A DNA stretch of 5,781 bases, taken from an uncultured Burkholderiales bacterium. Lineage in GTDB: Bacteria > Pseudomonadota > Gammaproteobacteria > Burkholderiales > Burkholderiaceae_C. Location of the stretch: NCBI GenBank assembly GCA_903953985.1, contig CAJBLW010000344.1, forward strand, positions 1-5,781, in the 5' to 3' direction. Under the pieces are notes generated by a model. It ran no database searches, was not told the origin of the DNA, and saw only the letters and a program-made list of their open reading frames with translations. The position numbers and the translations under genes are program-made. Positions 5,681 through 5,781 of the stretch are shown here, piece by piece. The first letter of the stretch is position 1; each line of letters opens with the position of its first letter.

Positions 5681-5781
5681 ATGCGTTTTATTTTCAAAAC
5701 CGATTACAACCAAGACGTGAAGCTGGCCAAACATGGCGGCCATGTGTTCTGGTACAGCTTGCTTGGCTTGTTGCTGGTGGC
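5681..5781 (+). CDS. livM: Branched-chain amino acid-type ABC transporter permease, LivM family (N-terminal part)
   Basis: The reading frame from ATG 5681 stays open to the window edge and gives 33 complete residues (MRFIFKTDYNQD, then LAKHGGHVFWYS and a hydrophobic LLGLLLV). This charged N-terminal leader followed by a first membrane helix is the usual opening of LivM-type permeases in Burkholderiales, and the position directly after a LivH-type gene is where LivM is expected. GAGG at 5671-5674, overlapping the livH-like stop, lies 6 nt before the ATG and serves as the ribosome-binding site. Only the start is present, so the core motifs cannot be checked and the symbol is a family label. Confidence 0.85.
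   Translation, partial: MRFIFKTDYNQDVKLAKHGGHVFWYSLLGLLLV

Overview
The window looks like chromosomal DNA of a betaproteobacterium, most likely Burkholderiales and perhaps Comamonadaceae. The signs are a GC-rich, densely packed layout, two tandem Bug/TctC-type solute receptors (a family greatly expanded in this order), an AtuA/DUF1446 pair and a branched-chain amino-acid-type ABC transporter. This placement rests on gene content and protein style only. No RNA gene, mobile element, CRISPR array or long repeat was seen.

Left block (1-2890, + strand): a tightly spaced run of four genes reads as one operon. It holds the C-terminal end of one Bug/TctC receptor, a complete second Bug/TctC receptor with a Tat-like signal peptide, a small NTF2-like (SnoaL/DUF4440-type) protein and a type I sulfatase with a complete active site but no export signal. 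Gaps between genes are 4, 5 and 13 nt. The run ends at a strong Rho-independent terminator with a C(UUCG)G tetraloop, 42 nt after the sulfatase stop. A reasonable inference is that the receptors capture an organic anion and that the sulfatase and its small partner act on it, or on a related ester, in the cytoplasm. No TctA/TctB membrane subunits lie in the window.

Middle block (2832-4624, - strand): two genes overlap by 4 nt (ATGA). The first encodes an AtuA/DUF1446 protein and the second a small AtuA-like C-terminal-domain protein. In some bacteria these are two parts of one longer AtuA polypeptide. The small gene converges on the sulfatase with only 4 nt between stop codons, and its last codons run through the sulfatase terminator.

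Right block (4797-5781, + strand): a complete LivH-type permease and the start of a LivM-type permease form the head of an ABC importer operon, divergent from the AtuA pair. The 172-nt intergenic region (4625-4796) must hold both promoters. It contains two short inverted repeats that could be regulatory. The AtuA pair may degrade or activate the acyl substrate that this importer brings in, but that rests on position alone.

Nothing here amounts to a clearly new system. The most unusual points are the terminator embedded in the coding end of the opposing gene and the cytoplasmic sulfatase and NTF2-like pair attached to Bug receptors.
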